This document shows, one piece after another, positions 34,399 to 43,511 of a stretch of 64,000 nucleotides of DNA (position 1 is its first letter; each line of letters starts with the position of its first letter). The notes beneath the pieces are model-generated. The model was not told the origin of the DNA, did no database searches, and saw only the letters and a list, made by a program, of their open reading frames with translations. This DNA comes from Natronomonas gomsonensis (GTDB taxonomy: Archaea > Halobacteriota > Halobacteria > Halobacteriales > Haloarculaceae). The stretch lies in the NCBI RefSeq assembly GCF_013391635.1, contig NZ_JACAWU010000001.1, forward strand, positions 1,116,001 to 1,180,000, written 5' to 3'. Both the position numbers and the translations under genes were made by a program.

Positions 34399-35187
34399 TC
34401 AGGCGGAACTGAGCCGTCGACTGCTCAGCGCCACCACGAGCATGACGACGATGAGGACGACCGACAAGGCGTTGATCGTCGGCGTCAGGCCGGTTCGCAA
34501 CATCGTGTAGATGACAACCGGCACGGTGCTCGTCCCCGGTGAAATCAGGAACTGGGTCGCGGTGAACTCGCCGAAGGAGACGACGAAGGCGATGAACGAG
34601 CCAGCGATAATCGCCGGTGAGATGATGGGGCCAGTCACGTGGCGGAACGTCGCCGCCGGGCCGGCCCCGAGGACGCGCGAGGCGCGCTCGAGGTCCCTGT
34701 CGAAGGTGACCAGCTCGGAGCGAACCAGCAGGAACACGTACGGCAGCGACAGCACGGTGTGTCCGAGGATGAGCGCCGGGTATCCGGACGGGAGGCTCAA
34801 ACTCCCGAAGTACCGCACGAGCGCGATACCCGTGATGACCGGCGAGATGATCATCGGCAACAGCATGATCGTCGATATCTGCTCCTTGTAGGGGAACTCG
34901 CCGCGGACGAAGCCAAAGGCGGCGATCGTCCCGATGATCGCCGAGAGAATCGACGAGGCCGTGGCGACGATGAGGCTCACTTTCAGCGCGTTGAGGAGCC
35001 TCTCGTCGCCCATGAGCTCGCTGTACCACCGCAGTGAGAGCTCTCCCTGTGGGATGCCGGGGAACGCCTGTGGCGTAAAGGAGGTGATCACGACGATGAC
35101 GACGGGTACGAGCAGGAACGCGAACACCGCGACGACGGCCGCGAGGAGTCCGACCCGCCGTGGACTCGGGAGCGAACGTCCGCTCAT
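34399..35187 (-). CDS. ABC transporter permease (PotC-like)
   Basis: A 262-residue BPD_transp_1 permease with six helices, the EAA-type loop around ERASRVLGAGPAATFRHVTGP (about 170-190). It is the second permease of a spermidine/putrescine-type importer, and it pairs with the PotB-like protein at the membrane. Its ATG overlaps the preceding stop (ATGA). Substrate is inferred from family only; thiamine- and iron-type importers share the fold. Confidence 0.92.
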   Translation of the reverse strand: MSGRSLPSPRRVGLLAAVVAVFAFLLVPVVIVVITSFTPQAFPGIPQGELSLRWYSELMGDERLLNALKVSLIVATASSILSAIIGTIAAFGFVRGEFPYKEQISTIMLLPMIISPVITGIALVRYFGSLSLPSGYPALILGHTVLSLPYVFLLVRSELVTFDRDLERASRVLGAGPAATFRHVTGPIISPAIIAGSFIAFVVSFGEFTATQFLISPGTSTVPVVIYTMLRTGLTPTINALSVVLIVVMLVVALSSRRLSSA

Positions 35188-36047
35188 ATGTTTCCGAGCA
35201 CCTCCCGGAGGTCGAACACCGTGTTGAAGACGAGCAGCGTGCCGACGAGCAGTATCGAGTAGATGACCGCCAGTGCCGAGGCGAAGCGGATGTTGAAGTT
35301 ATCCAGGAACGCGCCGGCGATCTCGTTGGCGATCATCGACTGATTCGGCCCACCGAGGACGGCGGGACCGAGGAACGACCCGGCCGCCAGGATGAACACG
35401 ATGAGTCCCGCGGCGACGAGTCCAGGGAGGCTGAGGGGAAACACGACGGCGGCGAGCGTTCGCCACTGGCTGGCGCCGAGCACCCGTGCGGCGCTGATGA
35501 GCTCCTCGTCGATGGCGTTCAGGGAGTTGTAGATCGGCAGCACCGCAAACGGCAGGTAGACGTTCGCCAGGCCGATGATGACCGCCGGCGTCGTGAACAG
35601 CAGCGACGGTTCGATTCCGGTCAGATCGGCGAAGGGGCCCGCAGGCGAGAGGAAAAGCAGGATGCCGAAGTACCGGACGATGTAGGCGATCCACAGCGGT
35701 ACGATGATGAGCGTCATCGTCAGGCGGACTCGCTCGGTCCCGAAGGCCATGAAGTAACTGAGCAGGTACGCCAAGGCCAGGGTCACGGCCGTCGTGATGA
35801 CGCCGTAGAGGAACGAGCGGACGAAGGCATCGACGTAGATGCCCGTCGTCGCCCGCCGGTACGCCTGCAGCGGTTCGCCGGTGCCGAAGGCGATGCTCTC
35901 CGGGACGAGCAGCAGTATCGGGAGAACGAAGAACACCCCGACGAACCCGAGTCCGAACAGGGCGAGGTGGCTGTTCGTGATTCGGCCCTCGATGAGTTCG
36001 CCGATGGTGCCGGTTACGCCCTCGACCGTCGGCCGGGAGACGCTCAT
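35184..36047 (-). CDS. ABC transporter permease (PotB-like)
   Basis: A 287-residue permease with six membrane helices and an EAA loop (ELISAARVLGASQWRTLAAVV, about 195-215). It forms the transmembrane channel with the PotC-like subunit. It starts at 36047 with ATG overlapping the PotA-like stop, and ends overlapping the PotC-like ATG, so the operon order is potD-potA-potB-potC. Confidence 0.92.
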   Translation of the reverse strand: MSVSRPTVEGVTGTIGELIEGRITNSHLALFGLGFVGVFFVLPILLLVPESIAFGTGEPLQAYRRATTGIYVDAFVRSFLYGVITTAVTLALAYLLSYFMAFGTERVRLTMTLIIVPLWIAYIVRYFGILLFLSPAGPFADLTGIEPSLLFTTPAVIIGLANVYLPFAVLPIYNSLNAIDEELISAARVLGASQWRTLAAVVFPLSLPGLVAAGLIVFILAAGSFLGPAVLGGPNQSMIANEIAGAFLDNFNIRFASALAVIYSILLVGTLLVFNTVFDLREVLGNI

Positions 36048-37087
36048 AGGGCGATCACCGACTCAGGGTCGAACCGGAGGTGGACCTCGTCGCCGATGTC
36101 GATGTCCGGGAAGCGACTCGTGTGGGCGAGCGCTTCGAGGCCGTCGGCCACCTCGACGGTCACCTCGGCTCGATTGCCGAGGTTGGCGACGTTGACGACG
36201 CGTCCCGGAATCTCGTTTTCGGCACCTGCGGGCGTCGCGCTCACTTCGATGTCCTCCGGGCGGACGTACAGGTTTGCCTCGTCGCCGTCGTCGATGTCGG
36301 TTCCGTCGACGGTTATCGTCTTCCCGTCGTTCACAACGACGGTCCGGTCGCCGTCCCGTGAGGCGGGACCGCTGAATTGGGTGGATTTCCCGACGAACTC
36401 GGCGACGAAGGGGGTGGCTGGCGATTCGTAGAGCCGCTCGGGGGCGGCTATCTGTTCGGATTGCCCGTCGTTCAACACGATGACGCGGTCGGACATCGAC
36501 AGCGCGTCCTCCTGATCGTGGGTGACGTACAGCGTCGTCACGCCGACTTCCGTCTGGATGCGGTCGAGCCAGCCGCGCATCTCCTCGCGGAGGACCCTGT
36601 CGAGTCCCGTCAGGGGTTCGTCCAGCAGGAGGATATCCGGCTCGTATGCCAGCGCCCGCGCCAGCGAGACGCGCTGCTGTTGGCCGCCGGAGAGCTCTCC
36701 CGGCTTGTGGTCACCGTGGTCTGGCATGTCGACGAGTTCCAGCGACTCGTCGACGCGCTCTTCGACGGCAGTCGAGTCGTGGCCGTGCATCTCGAGCCCG
36801 AAGGCGATGTTCTCCCGGACCGTCATGTGCGGGAACAGCGCGGTCGACTGGAACGCCATCCCGATGTTGCGCTTCTCCGGCGGGAGGTCGGTCACGTCCT
36901 CGCCGCGGAGCATGATCTTCCCGTCGGTCGGTTCGACGAGCCCGGCGATGGCGTGCAGCGTCGTGGACTTCCCACACCCGGAGGGACCGAGCAACGTGAT
37001 GAACTCCCCTTCGTCGATGGTGAACGAGAGGTTCTCCACCGCACACAGATCGCCGTAGTACTTCGTAAAATCGCGAACTTCGAGCAT
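36044..37087 (-). CDS. ABC transporter ATP-binding protein (PotA-like)
   Basis: A 347-residue ATPase. Walker A GPSGCGKST, signature LSGGQQQRVSLARALA, Walker B ILLLDEPLTG and the switch His (THDQEDAL) are intact; residues about 235-347 form the C-terminal TOBE domain of the MalK/PotA group. It energises the importer at the cytosolic face. Nine nucleotides separate it from the upstream binding-protein stop. Confidence 0.94.
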   Translation of the reverse strand: MLEVRDFTKYYGDLCAVENLSFTIDEGEFITLLGPSGCGKSTTLHAIAGLVEPTDGKIMLRGEDVTDLPPEKRNIGMAFQSTALFPHMTVRENIAFGLEMHGHDSTAVEERVDESLELVDMPDHGDHKPGELSGGQQQRVSLARALAYEPDILLLDEPLTGLDRVLREEMRGWLDRIQTEVGVTTLYVTHDQEDALSMSDRVIVLNDGQSEQIAAPERLYESPATPFVAEFVGKSTQFSGPASRDGDRTVVVNDGKTITVDGTDIDDGDEANLYVRPEDIEVSATPAGAENEIPGRVVNVANLGNRAEVTVEVADGLEALAHTSRFPDIDIGDEVHLRFDPESVIAL

Positions 37088-37096
37088 ATGGATGTC

Positions 37097-38248
37097 TCAG
37101 CTCTGTTTGATTGTATTCAAGCGGTCGGTCCAGGCGTCCTCCTTCGGCAGGACGACGTCCCAGTCGCGGAACGCGAGGTCCTCGGCCGGGGCGTAGTCCG
37201 GGAGCTGTTTCATCTCCTCTGGCGGGTCCTTCACTTGGACGGTGTAGTTCATTTTCTCCGAGAGCGTGAGGAGGTGCTCGCGCTGGTAGGTGTGGTTCAA
37301 CAGTTCGTGTGCCAGTTCGCGGCTCTCGGTTCCCTTCACGACGGCGAGGTTGTCCGACCACGCCATCGCGCCTTCGTCGGGGATGACGTACTCGATGTGG
37401 TCGTAGCCTTCTTCCTGCAGTGCGAGGACGCGGCCTCCCCATGCCTCACAAATCAGCGCGTTCTCCTGACGGAGGTACTGGATGGACGTGGCGCCGTCGC
37501 TCCAGTAGTTAAAGACGTTCTGGTCCTGTGCTTTGGCCTCCTCGAACATCTGGTCGGTCTTCGCCTCGTCGTCCGGCACCTCGTTGATGTTCAGGCCGGT
37601 CGCGGCCGCGCAGTTGGACAGTCGGTCGATGGTCCGGTCGATGAGCGACACGTCTCCCTCGTAGGCGGGGTCTTTGATGTCCTCCCAGGAGGTGAGTTCG
37701 TCGTCGATCTTCTCGGTGTTGTACGCGTACCCGGTTGCGCCGTTCTCCCGGATCAGACCGTAGGTATCGTCCCCGTCGACGTTGAACGTCAGCGACCGTG
37801 CCGAATCCCGGATGTTCTTCTCGTAGTTCGGGACCATCGAGAGGTCGATCGGCTCGATGACGTCCTCCTGTTGAGCGCGAACCATCCCCGTGTCGTTGAG
37901 CGCGACGATGTCGAACGAACCGGGGTTCTGCTTTATCAGCGAAATCATCTCCGAGGTCCCCCCGGCTTCGGTGCCGGTGACCTCCGTCCCGGTCTCCTCG
38001 GCCCACGGTTCGAAGACGGACATCTGTGCCTCCTGGGTGTTGCCACCGAAGCCGAGGAAGCGGAGTTCGCCGCCACCGCCACCTCCGCCGTTGCCATTTC
38101 CGTTGCCGCCACCGTTGCCGTTGCCGTTTCCGTTCCCGTTGCCGTTTCCTCCACCGTTGCCGCCGAGACACCCCGCCAGTCCGGCGAGTGTTCCTGCCCC
38201 AACGGTTGTCAGTACGTCACGCCGTCTGTAGTTCGAGCCCTTCGACAT
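37097..38248 (-). CDS. ABC transporter substrate-binding protein (PotD-like), Tat lipoprotein
   Basis: A 383-residue lipoprotein. MSKGSNYRRRDVLTTVGAG is a twin-arginine signal with lipobox LAGC. A long Gly/Asn-rich linker (about residues 30-58, alternating GN runs) precedes the PotD-type (SBP_bac_8) domain, which includes FDIVALNDTGMV and ENGATGYAYNTEKIDDELTS. It captures polyamine-like substrate outside the cell. ATG at 38248 is supported by a TATA-like TTTATTATAGG (rc of about 38271-38281), 27 nt upstream, giving a leaderless start; a start at 38269 would add seven residues. Confidence 0.92.
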   Translation of the reverse strand: MSKGSNYRRRDVLTTVGAGTLAGLAGCLGGNGGGNGNGNGNGNGNGGGNGNGNGGGGGGGELRFLGFGGNTQEAQMSVFEPWAEETGTEVTGTEAGGTSEMISLIKQNPGSFDIVALNDTGMVRAQQEDVIEPIDLSMVPNYEKNIRDSARSLTFNVDGDDTYGLIRENGATGYAYNTEKIDDELTSWEDIKDPAYEGDVSLIDRTIDRLSNCAAATGLNINEVPDDEAKTDQMFEEAKAQDQNVFNYWSDGATSIQYLRQENALICEAWGGRVLALQEEGYDHIEYVIPDEGAMAWSDNLAVVKGTESRELAHELLNHTYQREHLLTLSEKMNYTVQVKDPPEEMKQLPDYAPAEDLAFRDWDVVLPKEDAWTDRLNTIKQS

Positions 38249-38291
38249 GGCTATGAGTCTGTTACACACACTCCTATAATAAACTATCCCA

Positions 38292-38303
38292 AGATTCGAA
38301 TCT
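38292..38303. promoter_or_regulatory. 12-bp perfect palindrome in pot/ECH divergent gap
   Basis: AGATTCGAATCT lies about 10 bp upstream of the potD TATA box. Its place suggests an operator of the importer operon; the binding protein is unknown. Confidence 0.35.
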
Positions 38304-38394
38304 ATATTTGGAAAGTTTCTGAATATGAGGTGCTATTTTGAAAATCGGCCAAAGCTTATGTGGGTAAGTCACGAGGGATAAGCCAGTGGCAGAC

Positions 38395-39195
38395 ATGACG
38401 ACGACAGATTCCAAGACGGATTCCCCGACCGTCTACGAGGTCGATGGCGACATCGCCCGCATCCGACTCAACCGTCCCGACCGGCTCAACGCCGTGACCG
38501 GCGAACTCTACGAAGGGGTCCAGTCGGGGCTCGAACGTGCCGAGGACGACGACGCACGCGTCGTCGTCCTCGAAGGCGAAGGTCGAGCGTTCTGTGTCGG
38601 CGCCGACATGCAGAACCACGACGAACAACAGCGGTCGGCGAAGGAACGGCGTGACTACGCTTGGACGGCACAGGACGCGTGTAAGGCCGTCCAGACGCAC
38701 CCGGCGCCGGTCATCTCGAAGGTCCACGGCTACGCCATCGGTGGCGGTGCCGAACTCGCGATGAGTGCGGACTTCATCCTCATGGGCGCCGACGCGGAGT
38801 TGCGGTTCCCCGAGGTGAGCATCGGGACCTACATCGGCGGCGGTCTCACCTACACCCTCGCCCAGCGCGTCGGCGCCGCCCGCGCGAAGGAACTCGTCCT
38901 GTCGGCGGCGACGCTGACCGGCACGGAAGCCGCCGAAGAGGGCGTAGTCACGAGAGCGGTCGAAGAATCCGAACTCGACGACGCCGTCGACGAGCTGGCG
39001 GCGGACCTCGCGGGCAACGCGCCGATACCGATGGAGTTCGCGAAATCGCAGTTCGGCCGCGTCGGCTCGGCGACCCGGGATGACATGCTGACCGCCGAGG
39101 CGGAGGCGCTGTTGGCCTGCATGGGGACCGACGACTGGCAGGAGGGCGTCGACGCCTTCGCCGAGGACCGAGAGCCGACGTTCGTGGGTGAGTGA
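38395..39195 (+). CDS. Enoyl-CoA hydratase/isomerase-family protein 1
   Basis: A 266-residue crotonase. Both acids expected for a hydratase are present: Glu in GGGAELAMSADFI (about 124) and Glu in FPEVSIGTYIGGG (about 144). The N-terminal IARIRLNRPDRLNAV and the oxyanion GADMQNH region also fit. It probably hydrates an enoyl-CoA. ATG at 38395 is used; a GTG three codons earlier (38386) is an alternative. It heads the CoA-ester operon and overlaps the next gene by GTGA. Confidence 0.88.
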   Translation: MTTTDSKTDSPTVYEVDGDIARIRLNRPDRLNAVTGELYEGVQSGLERAEDDDARVVVLEGEGRAFCVGADMQNHDEQQRSAKERRDYAWTAQDACKAVQTHPAPVISKVHGYAIGGGAELAMSADFILMGADAELRFPEVSIGTYIGGGLTYTLAQRVGAARAKELVLSAATLTGTEAAEEGVVTRAVEESELDDAVDELAADLAGNAPIPMEFAKSQFGRVGSATRDDMLTAEAEALLACMGTDDWQEGVDAFAEDREPTFVGE

Positions 39196-41381
39196 CCGTG
39201 TCGGAGACAACCGACATCGAGCGAATCATGGACCCCGAGGCGGTCGCCGTCGTCGGCGCATCGACCGACGAGACCAAACGCGGCTATCAGGCCATCGAGA
39301 CGCTTCAGGAAGGTGGTTACGAGGGCGACATCTATCCGGTCAACCCCGGCGCCGAGGAGATTCGCGGCCTCGAGGTCCACCCCACCGTCTCCGCGATTCC
39401 CGGCCGAGTCGACCTCGCACTCATCGTCACGCCTGCACACGTCGTCCCGGACGTACTCGAAGACTGCGGCGGGACTGACCTCGCCGGCGCCGTCGTCATC
39501 GCGGTCGGCTTCGGGGAAGCCGGCACCGACGGGGAGGCGCTGGAACGCGAAATCGTCTCGCTGGCCGAACGACACGACATCAGACTCATCGGGCCGAACA
39601 CCTCCGGGATGATTAACGTCCACGCGGGGCTGAACCTCGTCGGTGCCGACGGGGTCCCGGAGGGGGGCCTTGGCCTGCTCTGTCAGAGCGGCAACATGGC
39701 GATTTCGCTGTTCACCGAGGCCGCGACGCGGGAAGGCGTCGGCTACAGCCATTACGTCGGCGTCGGCAACGAGGCCGACCTCAAGTTCCACGAGTACCTC
39801 CCGTATCTGAACGGCGATCCTGAAACCGACGCCATCGTGCTGTACGTCGAGGGGATGAGCGAGGGGCGAGCGTTCCTGCAGGCGGCACGCGAGGTAACGC
39901 CCGAGACGCCCATCGTCGCACTCAAGAGCGGCCGGTCGGCCGTCGGCAAGCAGTCGGCGTCCTCTCACACCGGCGCGCTGGCGGGCGACAGCGCCGTGGC
40001 CCACGCCGTCCTCGAACAGGCCGGCGTCGTCAGCGTCGAACGCTCCGACGAACTGCTCGCCGTCGCGAACTCGCTGTCGTCGCTGCCGGCCGCCGACGGC
40101 CCGAACGTCGGCATCCTCGCCGACGGCGGCGGCCACGCGACGCTCGCCGCCGACGCCCTCGCCGAACGCGGCCTCTCGGTCCCGGAAGTGACCGACGAGA
40201 CCCAACGGCGCCTCGAGGAGGTGTTGCCCGACGCTGCAAGCGTCGTCAACCCCGTCGACGTCGCCGGCGGCACCGACGACGACCAGCGCGTCTTCTACGA
40301 TTGTGCGGAGGCCATCGTATCCGACCCGAACGTCGACGCGCTGTTGCTCGCCGGCCTCTTCGGCGGCTACGGCATCCGCTTTGCCGAGCAGTACACCGAC
40401 GTCGAATGTGGGGTCGCCGAGGAGTTGGTGACGCTGGCCGAGCGCCACGACACCCCCATCGTCGTCCAGAGCGCCTACGCGGAGTTCGGCACCGAACCCC
40501 ACGAGATTCTCCGGGAATCCGGCATCCCGGTCGTCGAGTCGATTGACGTCGCCGCCAGTAGCCTCGAATCGCTGGCCGCCTACGGCGAGCACCTCGCCAC
40601 CGCCGACGAGAAGAGCGACTTCCGATTCGACGGCGAGGACAACGACGCCGACGAGATCGGCCACGCGATCGAGGCGGGGCGCCGACAGCTCTCGGAGTAC
40701 ACCGCAAAGCGGGCGCTCCGCGAGCGGGGGTTGCCCGTCGTTCCGTTCGAGTTGGCCGAATCACCGGGCGAGGCGCTCGATGCGGCGACCGGCGCCGACG
40801 GCCCGGTCGCGATGAAGGTGGTGTCGCCGGACATCGTCCACAAATCCGACGCCGGCGGCGTGGCGTTGGGCGTCGCCGACGACGACGTCGAGGCGACCTA
40901 CGAGGAACTCCTCGCGGCCGCCGAATCGTACGCTCCCGAAGCGGACATCGAAGGCGTCCTCGTCTCGCCGATGCGGGAGGGCAGCGTCGAACTCATCGTC
41001 GGCGTCGTCGACGACGAGCAGTTCGGGCGCGTGATGATGGTCGGGCTCGGCGGCGTCTTCGTGGAAGTCCTCGAAGACGTGGCGTTCCGCGCGCTCCCGC
41101 TTTCGGAGGCCGACGCCCGCGACATGCTCGACGACATCGAGGCCCAAGAGATGCTTGACGGCGCTCGCGGGAACCCGCCGGTCGACCGCGATGCCGTCGT
41201 CGACCTCCTGTTGGAAGTGTCGGCGTTCGTCGAGGCCAACCCCGCGGTCGAGGAACTGGATTTGAACCCGGTGTTCGCCGACGACGACGGCGTCGAAATC
41301 GTCGACGCCGCGGTGACGCTCCGCGCCCCGTCGACCGATACAGAAACGGTCCCGGCCCCTGTAGGTGAGAGCGATGATTGA
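39192..41381 (+). CDS. ADP-forming acyl-CoA synthetase, fused alpha-beta
   Basis: A 729-residue acetate/acyl-CoA ligase (ADP-forming). Residues about 10-130 are the CoA-binding Rossmann domain (AVAVVGASTDETKRGY), about 155-450 the ligase-CoA region with catalytic His259 (SASSHTGALAGD), and about 490-715 the ATP-grasp domain. In this family ATP is made from acyl-CoA plus ADP and phosphate, the archaeal route to acetate and branched acids. The GTG at 39192 overlaps the ECH stop; a second GTG at 39198 is possible. It lies between two crotonase-fold genes, so it likely ends a degradation route by substrate-level phosphorylation. Confidence 0.92.
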   Translation: MTVSETTDIERIMDPEAVAVVGASTDETKRGYQAIETLQEGGYEGDIYPVNPGAEEIRGLEVHPTVSAIPGRVDLALIVTPAHVVPDVLEDCGGTDLAGAVVIAVGFGEAGTDGEALEREIVSLAERHDIRLIGPNTSGMINVHAGLNLVGADGVPEGGLGLLCQSGNMAISLFTEAATREGVGYSHYVGVGNEADLKFHEYLPYLNGDPETDAIVLYVEGMSEGRAFLQAAREVTPETPIVALKSGRSAVGKQSASSHTGALAGDSAVAHAVLEQAGVVSVERSDELLAVANSLSSLPAADGPNVGILADGGGHATLAADALAERGLSVPEVTDETQRRLEEVLPDAASVVNPVDVAGGTDDDQRVFYDCAEAIVSDPNVDALLLAGLFGGYGIRFAEQYTDVECGVAEELVTLAERHDTPIVVQSAYAEFGTEPHEILRESGIPVVESIDVAASSLESLAAYGEHLATADEKSDFRFDGEDNDADEIGHAIEAGRRQLSEYTAKRALRERGLPVVPFELAESPGEALDAATGADGPVAMKVVSPDIVHKSDAGGVALGVADDDVEATYEELLAAAESYAPEADIEGVLVSPMREGSVELIVGVVDDEQFGRVMMVGLGGVFVEVLEDVAFRALPLSEADARDMLDDIEAQEMLDGARGNPPVDRDAVVDLLLEVSAFVEANPAVEELDLNPVFADDDGVEIVDAAVTLRAPSTDTETVPAPVGESDD

Positions 41382-42171
41382 AATCGACGCCCCCATCGAA
41401 ACCGAGTGGCTCGCCGAGTACGTCGCCTGCGTGAGATACGACCGCCCCGACGCGATGAACGCCTACAACGAGGCGCTGCTCCACGGCGCCGTCGAGGCCT
41501 TCGAGACGCTGGACGACCGCGACGACGTCCGGGCCATCGTCCTCACCGGTGCCGGCGACGCCTTCTGTGCGGGCGTCGACCTGACGGACATGCCGCTGAC
41601 GCCGGAGATGGACTTCGCGGAGTACGAGACCGGCCTCGGGCTGTTCCAGAACGTCGTCAGGACGCTTCGCGGTATCTCGACGCCGGTCATCGCGGCCGTC
41701 AACGGCTACGCTTTGGGCGCCGGCTGTGACACCGCCCTCGCCTGTGACTTCCGCATCACGAGCGACGAGGGCGTCATCGGTGAGACGTTCATCGACGTCG
41801 GGTTCGTCCCCGGCGACGGTGGCGCGTTCCTCCTGCCCCGACTCGTCGGGGAGGCCCGCGCCAAGGAACTCATCTTCACCGGCCGGAAGCTCTCCGGCGA
41901 GGAGATCGTCGAGTGGGACCTCGCCAGAGAGCAGGTCGCCGCCGACGAACTGCTCGACGCCGCCGCGGCCTTCGGGAGCGAACTCGCCGATAGGCCGCCC
42001 GTCGCACTCGCGGAGAGCAAACGGCTCGTCAACGAGAGCTTCGACACAGAACTCGACGACGCCCTCGCGGATGCGACCCGTGCCCAGCGCATCTGCTCGC
42101 AAACCCGCGACCACGAGGAGGCCGTCGCGGCCTTCCAAGAGGACCGCGAACCGGAGTTCGAGGGGAAATGA
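41374..42171 (+). CDS. Crotonase-fold protein 2 lacking hydratase Glu pair
   Basis: A 265-residue crotonase-family enzyme. The N-terminal CVRYDRPDAMNAYNEALLHG and GVDLTDMP region fit the fold. The first acid position reads ALGAGCDTALACD (Asp instead of Glu), and the second reads FIDVGFVPGDGGAFLL, where the usual Glu is missing and Asp occurs in PGDGG. So a hydratase reaction is less sure; isomerase or hydrolase activity is possible. ATG at 41374 overlaps the ligase end by 8 nt and has GGTGAG directly upstream as ribosome-binding site. Its stop overlaps the nitrilase ATG. Confidence 0.86.
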   Translation: MIEIDAPIETEWLAEYVACVRYDRPDAMNAYNEALLHGAVEAFETLDDRDDVRAIVLTGAGDAFCAGVDLTDMPLTPEMDFAEYETGLGLFQNVVRTLRGISTPVIAAVNGYALGAGCDTALACDFRITSDEGVIGETFIDVGFVPGDGGAFLLPRLVGEARAKELIFTGRKLSGEEIVEWDLAREQVAADELLDAAAAFGSELADRPPVALAESKRLVNESFDTELDDALADATRAQRICSQTRDHEEAVAAFQEDREPEFEGK

Positions 42172-42974
42172 ACCCCTTCAGCTGTACTATCGTCCAGTTC
42201 GACGTGCCCCTCGAAGAGCCGAAAGCGGAGACGCTCTCGAGAATGACGGCGGCAATCGAGGCCGCCGACGCCGATTTGGTCGTGTTTCCCGAACTCGCGA
42301 CGACGGGGTATCACGTCTTCGACCGACTCGACGACCTCGCGGAACCGGTCGGCGGAGAGACGACGGAAACGCTCGGCGCGGCCGCCGACGCCGCCGACAG
42401 CGAGGTGCTGTTCGGGATGCCCCTCGCCGACGGGGACGCGGTGTACAACGCCGCCGTCTGGCTCGACTCCGACGGCGACGTTCGGGCCCGCTACGACAAA
42501 CGCCACCTCTGGGGTGACGAACGGGACGCCTTCGATGCGGGCGAGCGCTACCTCGTCGTCGAGGCGCCGTTCGGCCGCGTCGGCGTCCAGATATGTTACG
42601 ACCTCGCCTTCCCCGAAGCCAGCGCCGCGCTGGCCCGCGAGGAGTGTGACCTCTTCGTGAACCTCTCGGCGTGGACGGTGAAGATGGAGCGAGACTGGCA
42701 GACGTTACTGCCGGCCCGCGCGGTCGAACAGGGTGCCTACGTCATCGGGTGTAATCGAGCGGGGACGGAGGCCGGCGGCAGTTTCTGTGGGAGCAGCATG
42801 GTCGTCGAACCCGACGGGACGACGATTTCGGAGATGGGAAACGAGGCCGGACGACTGACGGCAACGCTGGAGCCGGGTATCGTCACCGCCGAGCGGCGAC
42901 GCAACCCCATGCGAGTCGACCGCCAGGACGACCGTATCGACGCCCAGTCGACCGAGAGCAAGACAAGCTATTAA
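42168..42974 (+). CDS. Nitrilase-superfamily carbon-nitrogen hydrolase
   Basis: A 268-residue enzyme with the full catalytic set: Glu42 (VVFPELATTGY), Lys111 (RYDKRHLW) and Cys143 (ICYDLAFPE). It hydrolyses a C-N bond, probably an amide; the substrate is not known. It is the last gene of the overlapping CoA-ester operon (ATGA with ECH2), suggesting that an amide is the entry point to the route. Confidence 0.92.
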   Translation: MNPFSCTIVQFDVPLEEPKAETLSRMTAAIEAADADLVVFPELATTGYHVFDRLDDLAEPVGGETTETLGAAADAADSEVLFGMPLADGDAVYNAAVWLDSDGDVRARYDKRHLWGDERDAFDAGERYLVVEAPFGRVGVQICYDLAFPEASAALAREECDLFVNLSAWTVKMERDWQTLLPARAVEQGAYVIGCNRAGTEAGGSFCGSSMVVEPDGTTISEMGNEAGRLTATLEPGIVTAERRRNPMRVDRQDDRIDAQSTESKTSY

Positions 42975-42987
42975 CGAACGCACATCG

Positions 42988-43497
42988 ATGAGCGAAACGA
43001 TGCCAGAGGTCACGCTCGACGAGACCGACTTCGAGATACTCCGACGTCTCGACGAGGACGGCGAGGTAAGCGTCGACGAACTGAGCGACGAACTAGACGT
43101 GAGCGCGTCGACGATTTACTACCGACTCGAGGGGTATCGCGAACAGGGAATCGTCGAGGGACAGATTTCGAAACTCGACCCGCAGAAACTCGGCCTCGGC
43201 TTGACGGCGATTACCGAAATCGACGCCAACTACGACGGCCCCGGCTACGAGGAGATCGCGGAGCGTCTCTCGGAACTCTCCGGCGTCCAGCGGGTGTTCT
43301 TCATGCTCGGTGAGATGTCGTTTTACGTCGTCTCACGGGTTCGTGACCACGAACACCTCCAGACGCTGATGGAGTCGATTATCCAGACGGAGGGCGTCGA
43401 GAACTCGAACACCAACGTCGTCCTTCGGACGTTCAAAGACGAGGACCGACTGCTCGTCAACTACGACGACGAGGACTTGGCGCGCATTTTCGAGTGA
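42988..43497 (+). CDS. Lrp/AsnC-family regulator
   Basis: A 169-residue regulator: winged helix (about 10-60, DETDFEILRRLDEDGEVSVDELSDEL start) and a RAM domain (about 70-155). An internal ATG at 43000 (MPEVTLDETD) is an alternative start. A weak TATA-like CTATTAAC (42969-42976) is just upstream, so it may be separately transcribed. Its site next to the CoA-ester operon makes it the likely controller; direct evidence is lacking. Confidence 0.9.
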   Translation: MSETMPEVTLDETDFEILRRLDEDGEVSVDELSDELDVSASTIYYRLEGYREQGIVEGQISKLDPQKLGLGLTAITEIDANYDGPGYEEIAERLSELSGVQRVFFMLGEMSFYVVSRVRDHEHLQTLMESIIQTEGVENSNTNVVLRTFKDEDRLLVNYDDEDLARIFE

Positions 43498-43511
43498 GGG
43501 TTCGGCTCCGT

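Noticed and set aside
38400..42970. Whole segment as horizontally acquired island
   Set aside because: GC content and codon use look like the neighbours and there is no integrase, tRNA junction or repeat at the edges.
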